11,135 nt of DNA from Phlegmacium glaucopus (lineage: Eukaryota; Basidiomycota; Agaricomycetes; Agaricales; Cortinariaceae): positions 100,274 to 111,408 of the forward strand of contig MU130243.1 of assembly GCA_015039465.1 (NCBI GenBank), read 5' to 3'. The notes beneath the pieces were generated by a model that did no database searches, was not told the DNA's origin, and worked only from the letters and a program-made list of their open reading frames with translations. Shown in pieces: positions 1 through 7,293 of this stretch (the first letter of the stretch is position 1; each line of letters starts with the position of its first letter). A program made the position numbers and the translations under genes.

Positions 1-144
1 AAACCCTTGAAAAACCCTTGAAAACCCTTGAACCCTTGTCAAGGGTAAGGGTTTTCCAAGGGTACAAAATGCCAACCCTTACCCCTACCCTCTGTACCCT
101 TACCCCAGACCCTCCAGGGGTTTTGAAACCCTTGACAATCACTA
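1..144. mobile_element. right part of a hAT-like MITE rich in AACCCTTG repeats
   Basis: The segment is built of repeated AAACCCTTG words in both orientations, for example the palindrome ACCCTTG-T-CAAGGGT at 32-46. It stops at GACAATCACTA (ending at 144). Read on the minus strand this end is TAGTGATTGTCAAGGG, the TAGTG type of terminus found on hAT elements and matching the ends of the complete MITE at 8091-8620. The left end lies outside the window, so neither the element length nor an 8-bp target duplication (which would be GTTGCATG, 145-152) can be confirmed. No protein is encoded. It could instead be an unclassified satellite-like repeat. Confidence 0.5.
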
Positions 145-440
145 GTTGCATGTCACAATTCTGAACAATAGAATCAACTAAGCAGCAAAGGGGGATTGGT
201 CAGGCACAAACAAGTACAACAATCATCTACATCATTTTGGTGCTTTTAAGGGATTTAGCCATGAATGACACCCTACTTTATTTATTTGTATTTGCTAAAA
301 GGAGGGGATTTTTTTGTTTAGACACTGGAGAAACCTTGTGTTACAAACTTTATTTTTCTTTTCTTTAACTCCACCAAACACAAGAATGTTTCACCACCAT
401 ATGCTTAATCTTTGCATATTCATTTGTTTGTCTGAGCCTG
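145..440. other. non-coding, AT-rich stretch
   Basis: No credible coding frame, RNA gene or long repeat is visible. The stretch is AT-rich with T runs (around 309-315 and 350-365). It separates the hAT-like end at 144 from the tail of YR copy A. Confidence 0.5.
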
Positions 441-711
441 CAGACCCTGGATCAACTGTAGTTGATGCCCTGGGGTAAAGATATATTTGATGAATTACTA
501 ATATGATGCAAATGATTATCGAGATACGAGCACAGTAAGCTGATTGGGTGAAAGCGCGAAGCGCTTCCCGACCCAAGAAGCAACCGAACTAGACTGGTAG
601 AGACGAGCTGTGAAACCCATAACTATAGGAGTCTGACAACGCAATGAGTAAGTCTCGTTACCCAAGTTCTAGGAGGAAGGGCTGCTGTGCTTACCTAGCC
701 TGATGAAGAAA
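441..711 (-). other. probable 3' untranslated tail of the YR copy A element
   Basis: This lies directly downstream (minus sense) of the YR copy A stop codon at 712-714. It holds two hairpins: ATCAACT-GT-AGTTGAT at 451-466, and a GC-rich one centred on AGCGC-GAA-GCGCT at 553-565, extendable to GGGT...ACCC at about 546-574. Stable hairpins next to the 3' end would suit a retroelement RNA terminus, but this is inference. No split direct repeat matching the gag leader was visible by eye. The outer border of the element is not resolved. Confidence 0.35.
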
Positions 712-1290
712 TTACCGCCGTCCCTGCAGGAGGGACTGCGATGGGATAATAAACTGCGAGAAGGCTTTGTGAGCATCCGTGTTGGCTTGTATGAATGGAG
801 TAAGGATCTGAGCATGCTTCCTAAGGTAACGTAGGAAGGCGTCGCTACTCCAGCGCCCCATGACTTTCATCACTTCTATGGGTACTCCCTGGAGTAGATA
901 GAATAGGGTAGCACCTACACAAATGCCATGACCTTGGAGAGGTTCTAAACCAGCTTGACGAGCGGCTGAGGTGAGCCTCCTGACGAACGCTGGCTTCGTC
1001 AGCAGGCGTAATTGGTCCTTGTGCCGATAAGCGAAAAGGTGGGCTCCCTCCAGCGGGTTATTGACCTGTCGATGGTTGTTGAGAGCCTCATAAGGGTCGG
1101 TAGGCCCTGGGTGACGGCTCCAGCACACATCTTCACCCTCGAGAGGAGCTGCCTTGGTGTGGGGAAGATGTAAAACAGTTACCTCAAGGCCGTTCAAGTC
1201 TTGCTCGGTACGTAGGCTGGCTATCGTGATGTGATGAGTCGGCAAGAAAGCGTCTAGTCGAGGGACTAAGAATTCACCTACACGGTATAA
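712..1290 (-). pseudogene. tyrosine recombinase, C-terminal catalytic fragment (YR copy A)
   Basis: This is the catalytic domain of a retrotransposon tyrosine recombinase, which would integrate circular cDNA. In the frame open from 1320 to 712 (202 codons), family-like sequence starts at R13-V-G-E-F. The first 12 residues (an Asn run coded by the CAA-type repeat) come from adjoining repeat DNA. Visible landmarks are the beta-hairpin Lys in HTKAAP (K56), the H-x-x-R box written as GHGIC (H131, C134), GRWSSD (W157 in the place of the second His), and the nucleophile in FLRYLRKH (Y165). The N-terminal core-binding domain and the first catalytic Arg are missing, so the gene is 5'-truncated. C134 replaces the normally invariant Arg through codon TGT (919-921), one transition from CGT, and should abolish activity. 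The frame is otherwise free of stops, so this copy looks younger than copy B. Confidence 0.85.
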
Positions 1291-1381
1291 ATCGTTGTTG
1301 TTGTTGTTTATAAACACCAACCAGAGAGCAGTGGACCAGACCTTAGGTCAAGAGACTCCCTGTTGTTCGTTTAGGGAAGGT
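1282..1381. repeat. 100-bp dispersed repeat, copy 1
   Basis: Aligned base by base, 1282-1381 and 11036-11135 match at 98 of 100 positions with no gaps, in the same orientation. The unit begins ACGGTATAAATCG, followed by (TTG)4-5 and TATAAAC. The two copies diverge abruptly before the ACGG, so this is a true border of some repeated element. The other border is unknown because the second copy runs off the window. On the minus strand the unit ends (AAC)n-GATTTATACCGT, which could be a retroposon 3' end. The border coincides with the truncation of YR copy A. Confidence 0.85.
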
Positions 1382-2030
1382 GAAGTCGATAGATAGAACG
1401 GTAGGGAGCGAGGACCTAGAGTGAGTCAGGGGATAGGAGTGAGTAGATGGAGAATAGAATAGTAAGTGACGGTTTTGGTAGTAAGTGTGCCATGGACTTC
1501 GGAAGTGTGGGAGAAATACTGTTAAATCCTTCAGGTCCTCCTAGTGCTGATTCGTCCTTAACGTCTACTTAGTCGTCGTCTCCTAATAAGAGCGTCTCAC
1601 AGTTCACAATAGTTCCGACGCGCTGTACCCTGGTACCCGTTCATCACAAAAAGAGCCCTTGTTCCGACGCGGAAAGTTCACAACTGAGTCCTGGAAAGTA
1701 TAAAACTGTACTGGTGTGCGGATACCTCAACTATATAAAAACGATAACCTGATACATGTGACGGAAGAAAAGAAAAGAGAGCGTGAAACTGTGAAATGTC
1801 TAAAAAAATAACAAGGAAAAGAAAAGGTAACAAGAAAAGAAGAGCGTCGACAGGAGAGAAATAGAAAGAAGGAAACTGTCGCGCATGAAACAAAGAAAAA
1901 TAACAAAATGTATCGGAGTAGGAATCCATATTTATGACGAGAAAACATGGTCCTATCCATCAAGTCAAGTTAAGTAAGAATGGGGGGTTGTTAGTAGTAG
2001 AGTCACCTTAAGGTCACTTAAGGAAGGAGT
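1382..2030. other. non-coding, becoming purine-rich on the plus strand
   Basis: There is no recognisable protein. The only open frames are Phe/Ser/Leu-rich minus-strand translations of GA-rich DNA. The word GTTCCGACGCG occurs twice (about 1612 and 1661), as does AGTTCACAA. TATA-like words occur at about 1697 and 1733. The stretch may be the interior of the repeated element that starts at 1282. Confidence 0.4.
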
Positions 2031-2230
2031 TCAAGCGAAAAAGACGGGAATTGACAGTTAGATAGGGGTGACAGTTAATGATATCAGAACGACTTCTGAG
2101 GGAGAATAAGGAGGAGTAGGAGAAGGAATTGGGGAGACTCAAGCGAAAAAGTCAGTGAATGACAGTTGGATAACAGATGACGATGTCAGAAAGATTTCTG
2201 AGCAAGTGTAAGTAGGAGTAGGAGGAGTGG
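2031..2230. repeat. imperfect tandem duplication, two units of about 100 bp
   Basis: TCAAGCGAAAAAG at 2031 is followed by a purine-rich unit containing TGACAGTT, GATATCAGAA, TTCTGAG and AGTAGGAG. The same words recur in the same order from 2139 (TCAAGCGAAAAAG, TGACAGTT, GATGTCAGAA, TTCTGAG, AGTAGGAG). The units differ by substitutions and small gaps. No coding capacity is evident. Confidence 0.7.
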
Positions 2231-2275
2231 AGATGAGAACGGAGGATGGAGTCACACAATGTTCAGATTCCAATG

Positions 2276-2301
2276 AAAAAAAAAAAAAAAAAAAAAAAAA
2301 A
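2276..2301 (+). repeat. run of 26 A
   Basis: An uninterrupted A26 homopolymer lies on the plus strand. It could be the tail of a plus-strand retroposon or a simple repeat. No target-site duplication around it and the 1282 border was found, so its origin stays open. Confidence 0.8.
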
Positions 2302-2483
2302 GATAAGAGGTAGATGAGTGAGGACAAAAAACTGAGTCAGATCCAGGAGCGACGAACAACAAGATTAGATAGATGAGGCAAAGACATGTGGGTCCATAGC
2401 CACAACAAAAATGAAAAAAAAATTGACATAACGTGGGAGATGTAGCGGATGAATCCATAAACAGGCCGTTCTTGAAATGATGG
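2302..2483. other. non-coding, no feature recognised
   Basis: This is A-rich plus-strand DNA between the A26 run and the hAT-like terminus. Open frames crossing it are not like the YR protein they join and look like chance translations. Confidence 0.4.
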
Positions 2484-2601
2484 AACCGAGAACCGACCGA
2501 CAGCCCAAAATCTTTGACCGATGAACTGAACCTGAACCGACGGTTCGGTTCTTTCACTAGCCAGTTGACAAATGGTTCGGAACCGAACTTTGGCATCACT
2601 A
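2484..2601. mobile_element. terminal part of a second hAT-like element (inserted in YR copy B)
   Basis: The segment is filled with GAACCG/CGGTTC words in both orientations, including GAACCG-A-CGGTTC (2534-2546) and GGTTC-G-GAACC (2574-2584). It ends TTTGGCATCACTA at 2601, which on the minus strand is TAGTGATGCCAAAGTTCGG, a TAGTG-type hAT terminus. YR homology (minus strand) stops exactly outside it, after codons for DPY and a few drifted residues, so the terminus appears to sit in the YR gene. The opposite end and the expected 8-bp duplication (GATAGTTG, 2602-2609) were not found. The start coordinate is only the limit of the GAACCG-rich sequence. Confidence 0.4.
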
Positions 2602-2609
2602 GATAGTTG

Positions 2610-3535
2610 TAAATGAGAGTCATAAGGGTCGGTAGGCCCTGGGTGACGGCTCCAGCACACATCTTCTCCCTCGAGAGGGGCTGCCTTGGTGTGGGCCACA
2701 TCCAAAACTGTTACCTCAAGCAAATTCAAAGTCTCGCTTGATACGCAGGATGGCGACTGTTTAAGCAGTCGGCGAGAAAGCGACCAATCGAGGGACTAGG
2801 AATGCACCGACAACGGGCTGCAGCATAGAAGCAGGTCGTGAGGCAGGCAAAGACAGCAGCGTCGAACGGGTCTTCGAGTCTGAGCTGCTGGCGGAGTTTG
2901 GCGATAAATTCAGGGGTATATGGCTGCCTTTTCTTTCTCTTCGACGCCGGAGGGGTTAGCCGGTCAGCCCCTTTAAGCAGGGCGTCCATTTCGAGAGAAT
3001 TGAGTTTCCACTCCAGCCCATGGAGGATGTGCCAGGCCCGAATGCCTTGAATATAATTAGAGATAGTTGAGCCAGAGTAAGACCCAGCTAAGCTAGTGAT
3101 GAAACTTGAGATGACTGGTTGACTAGTAGGCGCTCGTAATTCCTCTGGGATAGCCTTCTTGTCGCAATATACGTGGTAGACCAGAATCCCTGCACTATAC
3201 AATTTGCACATGGAGTCCACCCATGCATTCAACATGACATTGAAGATATTGTTTAAGTCTTCTTCCGGGGCAGTGGTATGACGGCTATGCACAGAGGCAG
3301 CTGGTCTCCAGAGGCAAAGTCGGTCTCACGCTAAGCAATGAGGGCGTAATGGGGATGGCTGAGGCGCAAGGTGAGGATTGTAGGCTGAAGGCCTTGAAGG
3401 ACGAGGTCTACCAGAAGGAATATCCGAGATGATTTGGTCTTGACTCGGTATATTATTATGTCGGACTCGATTGGTGATTGTAGATAGATTTGGAATGAGT
3501 CTAGGTATCACATCTTCAGAATTAGGAGTAGTCAT
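2610..3535 (-). pseudogene. tyrosine recombinase, N-terminal and central part (YR copy B), broken
   Basis: This is the integrase-equivalent of the minus-strand element. The likely start is ATG at 3535-3533, which overlaps the end of pol by 14 nt. A Ser/Pro-rich lead is followed by TGA (3326-3328, in LA-stop-DRL), then a helical core-binding domain (about 3270-2920, with SLAGSYSGSTISNYIQGIRA), a basic SKRKKR patch, and the first catalytic Arg in FYAAAR (codon 2813-2815). An extra base at 2812 shifts the frame; the next frame reads VGAFLVPRL and meets TAA (2761-2763). A second extra T near 2728-2730 shifts again into LLEVTVLD-VAHTKAAP and GEDVCWSRHPGPTDPY. Homology ends near 2610 at the hAT-like terminus, so the H-x-x-R box and nucleophile Tyr are absent. 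It is a clear pseudogene, related to but diverged from copy A across their overlap. Confidence 0.85.
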
Positions 3536-5546
3536 TGCAAGGGGGTGATGTGCAGTTGAAGTTGACGATGAATTGCTTGATAGCATCTGGAATGTGGATT
3601 GCTGGGAGGAGATGAGTAATTGCTGGGTATAGTCCTCTTGAGGGGGCATCTGCTGGGTTTTCTTTGCTAGTGACGTAGCACGTGATAAAAAAGCATTGGT
3701 GAGTATTTGAGAGGTCGTGGATGCGGCGGAATACTTTGTTAGTCTCCCAATTTCTACTCCTTCCTTTCCACCATCCTTCGACGACACCTCTGTTATCGCC
3801 AAAGACCCGGAAATACTCACCCGGTTGGCTTGCTGCGCAGAGAGCGCATGCAAGAAACTTGAAGCCAATAGCTTCTGCCCATCCGATGTCCCTACCATCT
3901 GTCTTCCAGCCTGGGAGGAGACGCCAAGCTCTCCATTTGTTGCCAACAACAATGCCGATGCCAAAACCTGAGCTGGCATCTGAGAAAGCAGCTTTGTCTG
4001 TAACAGGGGATGGGCCTGGGATGGGACGAACAATTCTCAATGAGTCAAAGACACGAAGCCACCAAGTGAGATCCTCTACGGTATGGCAAGGGGCGTGGTG
4101 AGGGACAAAAGGGTTAGATCCGAAGGAACCGATAAGTGTCTCAAGGCCTGTGAGATAAGCGCAGCCTGCAGGGAGTACCAAACTCGCATGCAGAAGCTTT
4201 CCGTAGATTTTTTGTGCTTCTTCCAGCGTGTGAGTAGAGCGTGACAGCCAGTCTTGGATTGCCGTCCTATATTTGGCCTTTTTGTTTTCTGGAATTTCGA
4301 CTGTGCGCTCTGATAAATTCCATTCAAAACCTAGATAAGGCACGATTGACGAGAACGGAATAGTCTTGGAAGGTTCCCAGGGAATACCGAGCTGTTCGGA
4401 GATGGCATCAACGTCTGCGTCACAATAAGTGAAACAGGAGTCCACGTGGGACCAATTTGGAAGGTTTGAAAAGTCTACGAAAGGACAAGCTGCGTCTTCA
4501 TCGAACTCTGCTGGGAGGTCGTTGGGCATGACTTCGCCCTGGTACCAGTAACGGCTACCTGACTGAGTTCTACCTCCATTCTCTGTAATAATAGCATGCC
4601 AACGTTGTCGTTTGGCATTGTAAGATGCGAGGTACCTACTTGAAATTCAAAAGAAAATATGATCGTCGACCCATTTAGAAATTGGTCCAATACCCTGCAT
4701 ACAGAAAATATCGATCGTTGCATCTCCCAGGTGACCGTAGATTCCCCCGGCAGAGGCAAGCCCAAAATCATTGCAAGTATTAACAGCGAATGCATTGAAT
4801 TCCCGTAGCTTAACAACTAAGCTGGGCCATTGGCTAGGGATAATGGGTATTGTACGGTATGCTTCGGCAACGTCACAGATAGAAGCCTGGGAACCAGGGG
4901 GAAGATTGTATATAGTGAAACATATTGTTGCGAAAGTACCCCATGTGCATGGGTACATGTCTGGGTCAATGGTGTAGTTTATGGAGGATATATCTGTAGT
5001 AGGAGTGTGAGGGTAGGAGAAATTATGCACAGCACGGTATTTGCCAGGTTTTCCTGGCTTAGGAACCCAGGAAAGAGGTGATGACTGGAATGGTCCAATA
5101 AGCTGCTCGACCTCATGTCGAGTGCATGGGCCGATATAACGGCCTTGTCTGAACTCATTCGAGATGACCTCCTGGTAAGCTTCCGGGTGTTGATGTAAAG
5201 TAGGGCTATTATCAGGGGTAAAGGTAAAATAAATAGGCCATATTCCAGCATCGAAACCTTTTTGTAGGGCATTAGGGATACTGGGGTATTTGACAAGTAG
5301 GTTACAGCATCAAAGCATCGACTCCCAAGCATCCGCCTTATATGGCGTGAGTGCTTGGTTTCCTCTGCGCTCGAGGACACCTCTGAGCTCTGTGATCTTT
5401 GTTTCCGCAGCCTGAACACTCGTGTTGTTGTTCATGAGAATTGGAGGTACATCCGCAACGATTGTTCCAGTCACTGCATAAGATGGTGCCGGCTGGCATA
5501 ATGAGCCTGCCCTCTTCGCTTTTTCTGCATCTAGCCTTGGTTCCAT
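3522..5546 (-). pseudogene. pol: reverse transcriptase-RNase H polyprotein (pol), with in-frame stops
   Basis: One frame runs from about 5546 to TAA at 3522-3524, broken by TGA at 5310-5312 and 4647-4649. It would copy the element RNA into DNA. Order: linker with LTPYKADAWESML, fingers with WVPKPGKPGKYRAVHNFSYP (about 5083-5010), motif A DVAEAYRTI (catalytic Asp codon 4872-4874), motif B FGLASAGGIYG (about 4763-4731), motif C KWVDDH (Asp pair 4662-4667), thumb with YLGFEWNL and EEAQKIYGKLLHAS, then RNase H with Asp in AFSDAS (3978-3980), Glu in WAEAIGF (3873-3875), Asp in FGDNRG (3795-3797) and Asp in ENPADAPSRG (3648-3650). All RT and RNase H catalytic acids survive. The 5310 TGA interrupts ESML-stop-CCNLLVKYP and the 4647 TGA follows DDHIFF; both fit CGA to TGA. 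The frame is +1 relative to gag, with about 200 nt overlap. I infer the start; a gag-pol frameshift is equally possible. Confidence 0.9.
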
Positions 5547-5847
5547 CCCAGAGGGTTTCGGATCGACATTTCCTGGTGTCGTGAACCTCTGTGGCCAGGC
5601 ATAGAGCGCAGATGGGTTGACCTTGCGAGGCTGCGCCCAATGGAAAGGCTAGGTTCTTAGTCGGAGATTGTTGGGATGGAGAGTAGCAATTATGCGGCAG
5701 AGGAGAGAAACGATGACGAGAGTTGTTCGGCACCCTTCTCGTGGGTGAGCGCGATCGTGACAGATTGTGGGGGCGTCCACTACCACTGGCCGTTCTAGCA
5801 AATTGCTGTTCCCTCTCGTGATGGTTGCATCATTTGGGGGTACGGAA

Positions 5848-6229
5848 CTGCTCTTGCCTGCCTTCTTGGGCATTCATGCTATTATGAGCGACTCGCAACT
5901 TCACGTATAAGTCATATGACGCAAGAATAGAACATGGTGCATATTCGAAAGTATAGTGTACATGGTGCATAAAGAACGCGGGGCATGATGCACGGCGTAT
6001 GATGTATAATGCATGGTGCATGGTGCGAGGTATGTAATACGCGGTGCAAGGTGCATGGTGCAAGGTGCAAGGTGCATGGGGTGAGGTATGGGGTGCATGG
6101 GGCAAGATACGAGGTGCATGGTGCAAGCAGGGGGATGAGTTGAGATATACACAGACGCGGGAAGGAGGTAAAAGAAAAGAACTGGTTAGCCAACTTTTAC
6201 GGAGAATGAAAAGGTGGTATGGAACTAAC
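5848..6229 (-). other. probable gag intron (or insertion) carrying the heptamer minisatellite
   Basis: Gag-like coding ends at GAG (6232-6230) followed at once by GTTAGT. The unspliced frame reads only 12 more codons (VSSIPPFHSP region) to TAA. Family-like coding resumes near 5847 as QFRTPK in a different frame. Using acceptor CAG at 5850-5848 gives a 382-nt intron that restores the frame at phase 0; acceptor AG at 5852-5851 is also in frame. Alternatively the interval is a repeat expansion or insertion that broke gag. cDNA of intact relatives would decide. Confidence 0.5.
5964..6126. repeat. degenerate heptamer minisatellite (GGTGCAT/GGTGCAA)
   Basis: From 6015 to 6126 the plus strand divides exactly into sixteen 7-nt units, mostly GGTGCAT and GGTGCAA with variants such as GGTATGG, GGTGCGA and GATACGA. 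Weaker, phase-shifted units extend back to about 5964. Because seven is not a multiple of three, all minus-strand frames read His/Pro/Cys/Thr-rich repeats; these are not genes. Confidence 0.85.
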
Positions 6230-7099
6230 CTCGTTAAGGGAGAGAAGCTGAGCCTTGTCTAATATTTCTTTGTATATGCTTTGGAGCAAATCTTCGTTGA
6301 TGATGCCAATGTTGAAAGCAGAGCCCAATTTTAATTGGTCGTGCCATTCTCGACGAACCCGTGCCTGATAGAGGATGAGCGCTCATTCACCAAAATCTTG
6401 CTGGCGATAAGGGTGCAACTCGAGTTGAGTGAAGAACTGTGCGAAGGCGTTGATGGCCTTGTCTGACCACTGGTGCTTGGTCATTAACAGTATGAAAGCA
6501 TTCTTGGCCATGGACATTTGGCAGAAGCTTAGCTCAGAGTCGGGAACAACATTCCTGGATGCCTTGAGTGAAGAGACCAACTTTAACGTGACCATGTCGT
6601 CGACCTTAGTCAAGCCAAAAGTGTCGTTGTTCTGTGTGTACTGGTGCTGTGTCACGTCCGCACAGCCTTCGGGTGTGAGATACCAAAGTTCCACATACTC
6701 GAACTCTTCAATTCGTCATAGGGCATACTGAGCTGGCCTCGGGGCAATGTAATTGCCAACGGCCGCTGAGTTGTTGAAGTCCTTCATCTTGGCCTTCTTC
6801 TTTTCCACATCTGCTCTCTCTTCTTCTTGCTCTGGTGGCTCGTGGACCGGCTGAAGCTCGACTGCTTGCTGCTGTTGCACCGGATTTTCTAATGCCGCAT
6901 TAGCGTCATCAATTACTTGCTGGTCCCACCTTTGAACACATTCATTGTGATTTTGGGTCCAGGAGTTGTCGAGCGCTTGGGCTGCTTGCTTGGCAGTCAT
7001 ACCATTCTGGGTTAACATATTTTGCAGAACGTTGTAGTGCGGTCCTGCATGGTCTGGCATGACCTCGAGATGGGGGTCGTTGATTATCCTTTCATCCAT

Positions 7100-7293
7100 G
7101 GTGATATTTAAAGGTTGAGGAGAAATAGACTTAACGGGTTTAAAAGATTGACTTTAAATTTGTAAAGAGCATGTTTGTTAAAAGGAAAGGTATTAGTGTT
7201 GGTTTTTAAAGCAAAAAATGAGCCAGAGCGAGGCAGAGAGCCAGATGCTGAGAGTGAACGATGGATGTCTTGGAAAGAAGAAGCGTGTAACGC
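7100..7293 (-). promoter_or_regulatory. gag leader / probable 5' untranslated region of the YR element
   Basis: On the minus strand this is T/C-rich (CTCTCTGCCTCGCTCTGGCTC near 7220-7245) and leads through AACCTTTAAATATCACC to the gag ATG at 7099. Pyrimidine-rich leaders are usual before fungal transcription starts. No clear TATA box at a defined distance is visible, and no terminal repeat border could be placed. Confidence 0.35.

Larger units (their letters stand above)
5338..7099 (-). pseudogene. gag: Gag-like nucleocapsid protein of the YR retrotransposon, broken
   Basis: ATG at 7099-7097 opens MDERIINDPHLEVMPD, an N-terminus typical of basidiomycete DIRS-like Gag as I recall it. It is followed by a Gln/Glu-rich and KKKAKMKDF charged segment, then TGA (6716-6718), then FEYVELWYLTPEG and a helical core to HPYRQQDFGE, TGA (6383-6385), and ALILYQARVRREWHDQLK continuing to DKAQLLSLNE at 6230. 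There the frame meets GTTAGT, a good 5' splice site. It resumes in another frame as QFRTPK, TGA (5830-5832), CNHHEREQQFARTASG, an Arg/Ser-rich SRSRSPTRR, and a Cys/His region. That region has C-x2-C in ICALC, then a CX2CX4HX4C zinc knuckle (5418-5377, ECSGCGNKDHRAQRC), ending with TAA at 5338. Gag would coat the RNA. Three TGAs, each fitting CGA to TGA, make it non-functional unless suppressed. Confidence 0.85.
2600..7293 (-). mobile_element. degenerate DIRS/Ngaro-like YR retrotransposon
   Basis: Minus-strand order is leader, gag, RT-RNase H, tyrosine recombinase. There is no aspartic protease, no DDE integrase and no methyltransferase domain. That order and content match the Ngaro/PAT branch of YR retrotransposons more than DIRS-1 itself, where YR precedes RT (family knowledge). 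All three reading frames are broken, mainly by TGA codons. The 3' part of YR and the 3' terminal repeats are missing after about 2610. The 5' border is not defined; I end it at the abrupt composition change near 7293. Confidence 0.8.

Noticed and set aside
1..120. telomere-like CCCTTA/AACCCT words
   Set aside because: Words occur in both orientations, are irregular (AACCCTTG, not TTAGGG arrays) and end in a hAT-type terminus.
1678..2701. Phe/Ser/Leu-rich minus-strand open frames
   Set aside because: They arise from purine-rich plus-strand DNA and poly(A); no domain, only the YR-derived DPY segment is real.
3717..5081. plus-strand open frames over pol
   Set aside because: They are antisense shadows of RT/RNase H, which carry clear catalytic motifs on the minus strand.
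5964..6126. CRISPR-like array
   Set aside because: Contiguous 7-bp units without spacers; it is a minisatellite in a eukaryotic context.
5830..6262. His/Pro/Cys-rich open frames
   Set aside because: They are translations of the 7-bp minisatellite in all frames; only the last few codons of one (RQEQFRTPK) belong to gag.
3326..6718. TGA read as a sense codon (recoding) in this genome
   Set aside because: CpG decay explains every TGA; other defects (frameshifts, TAA) exist in the same element, and Trp is coded by TGG throughout.
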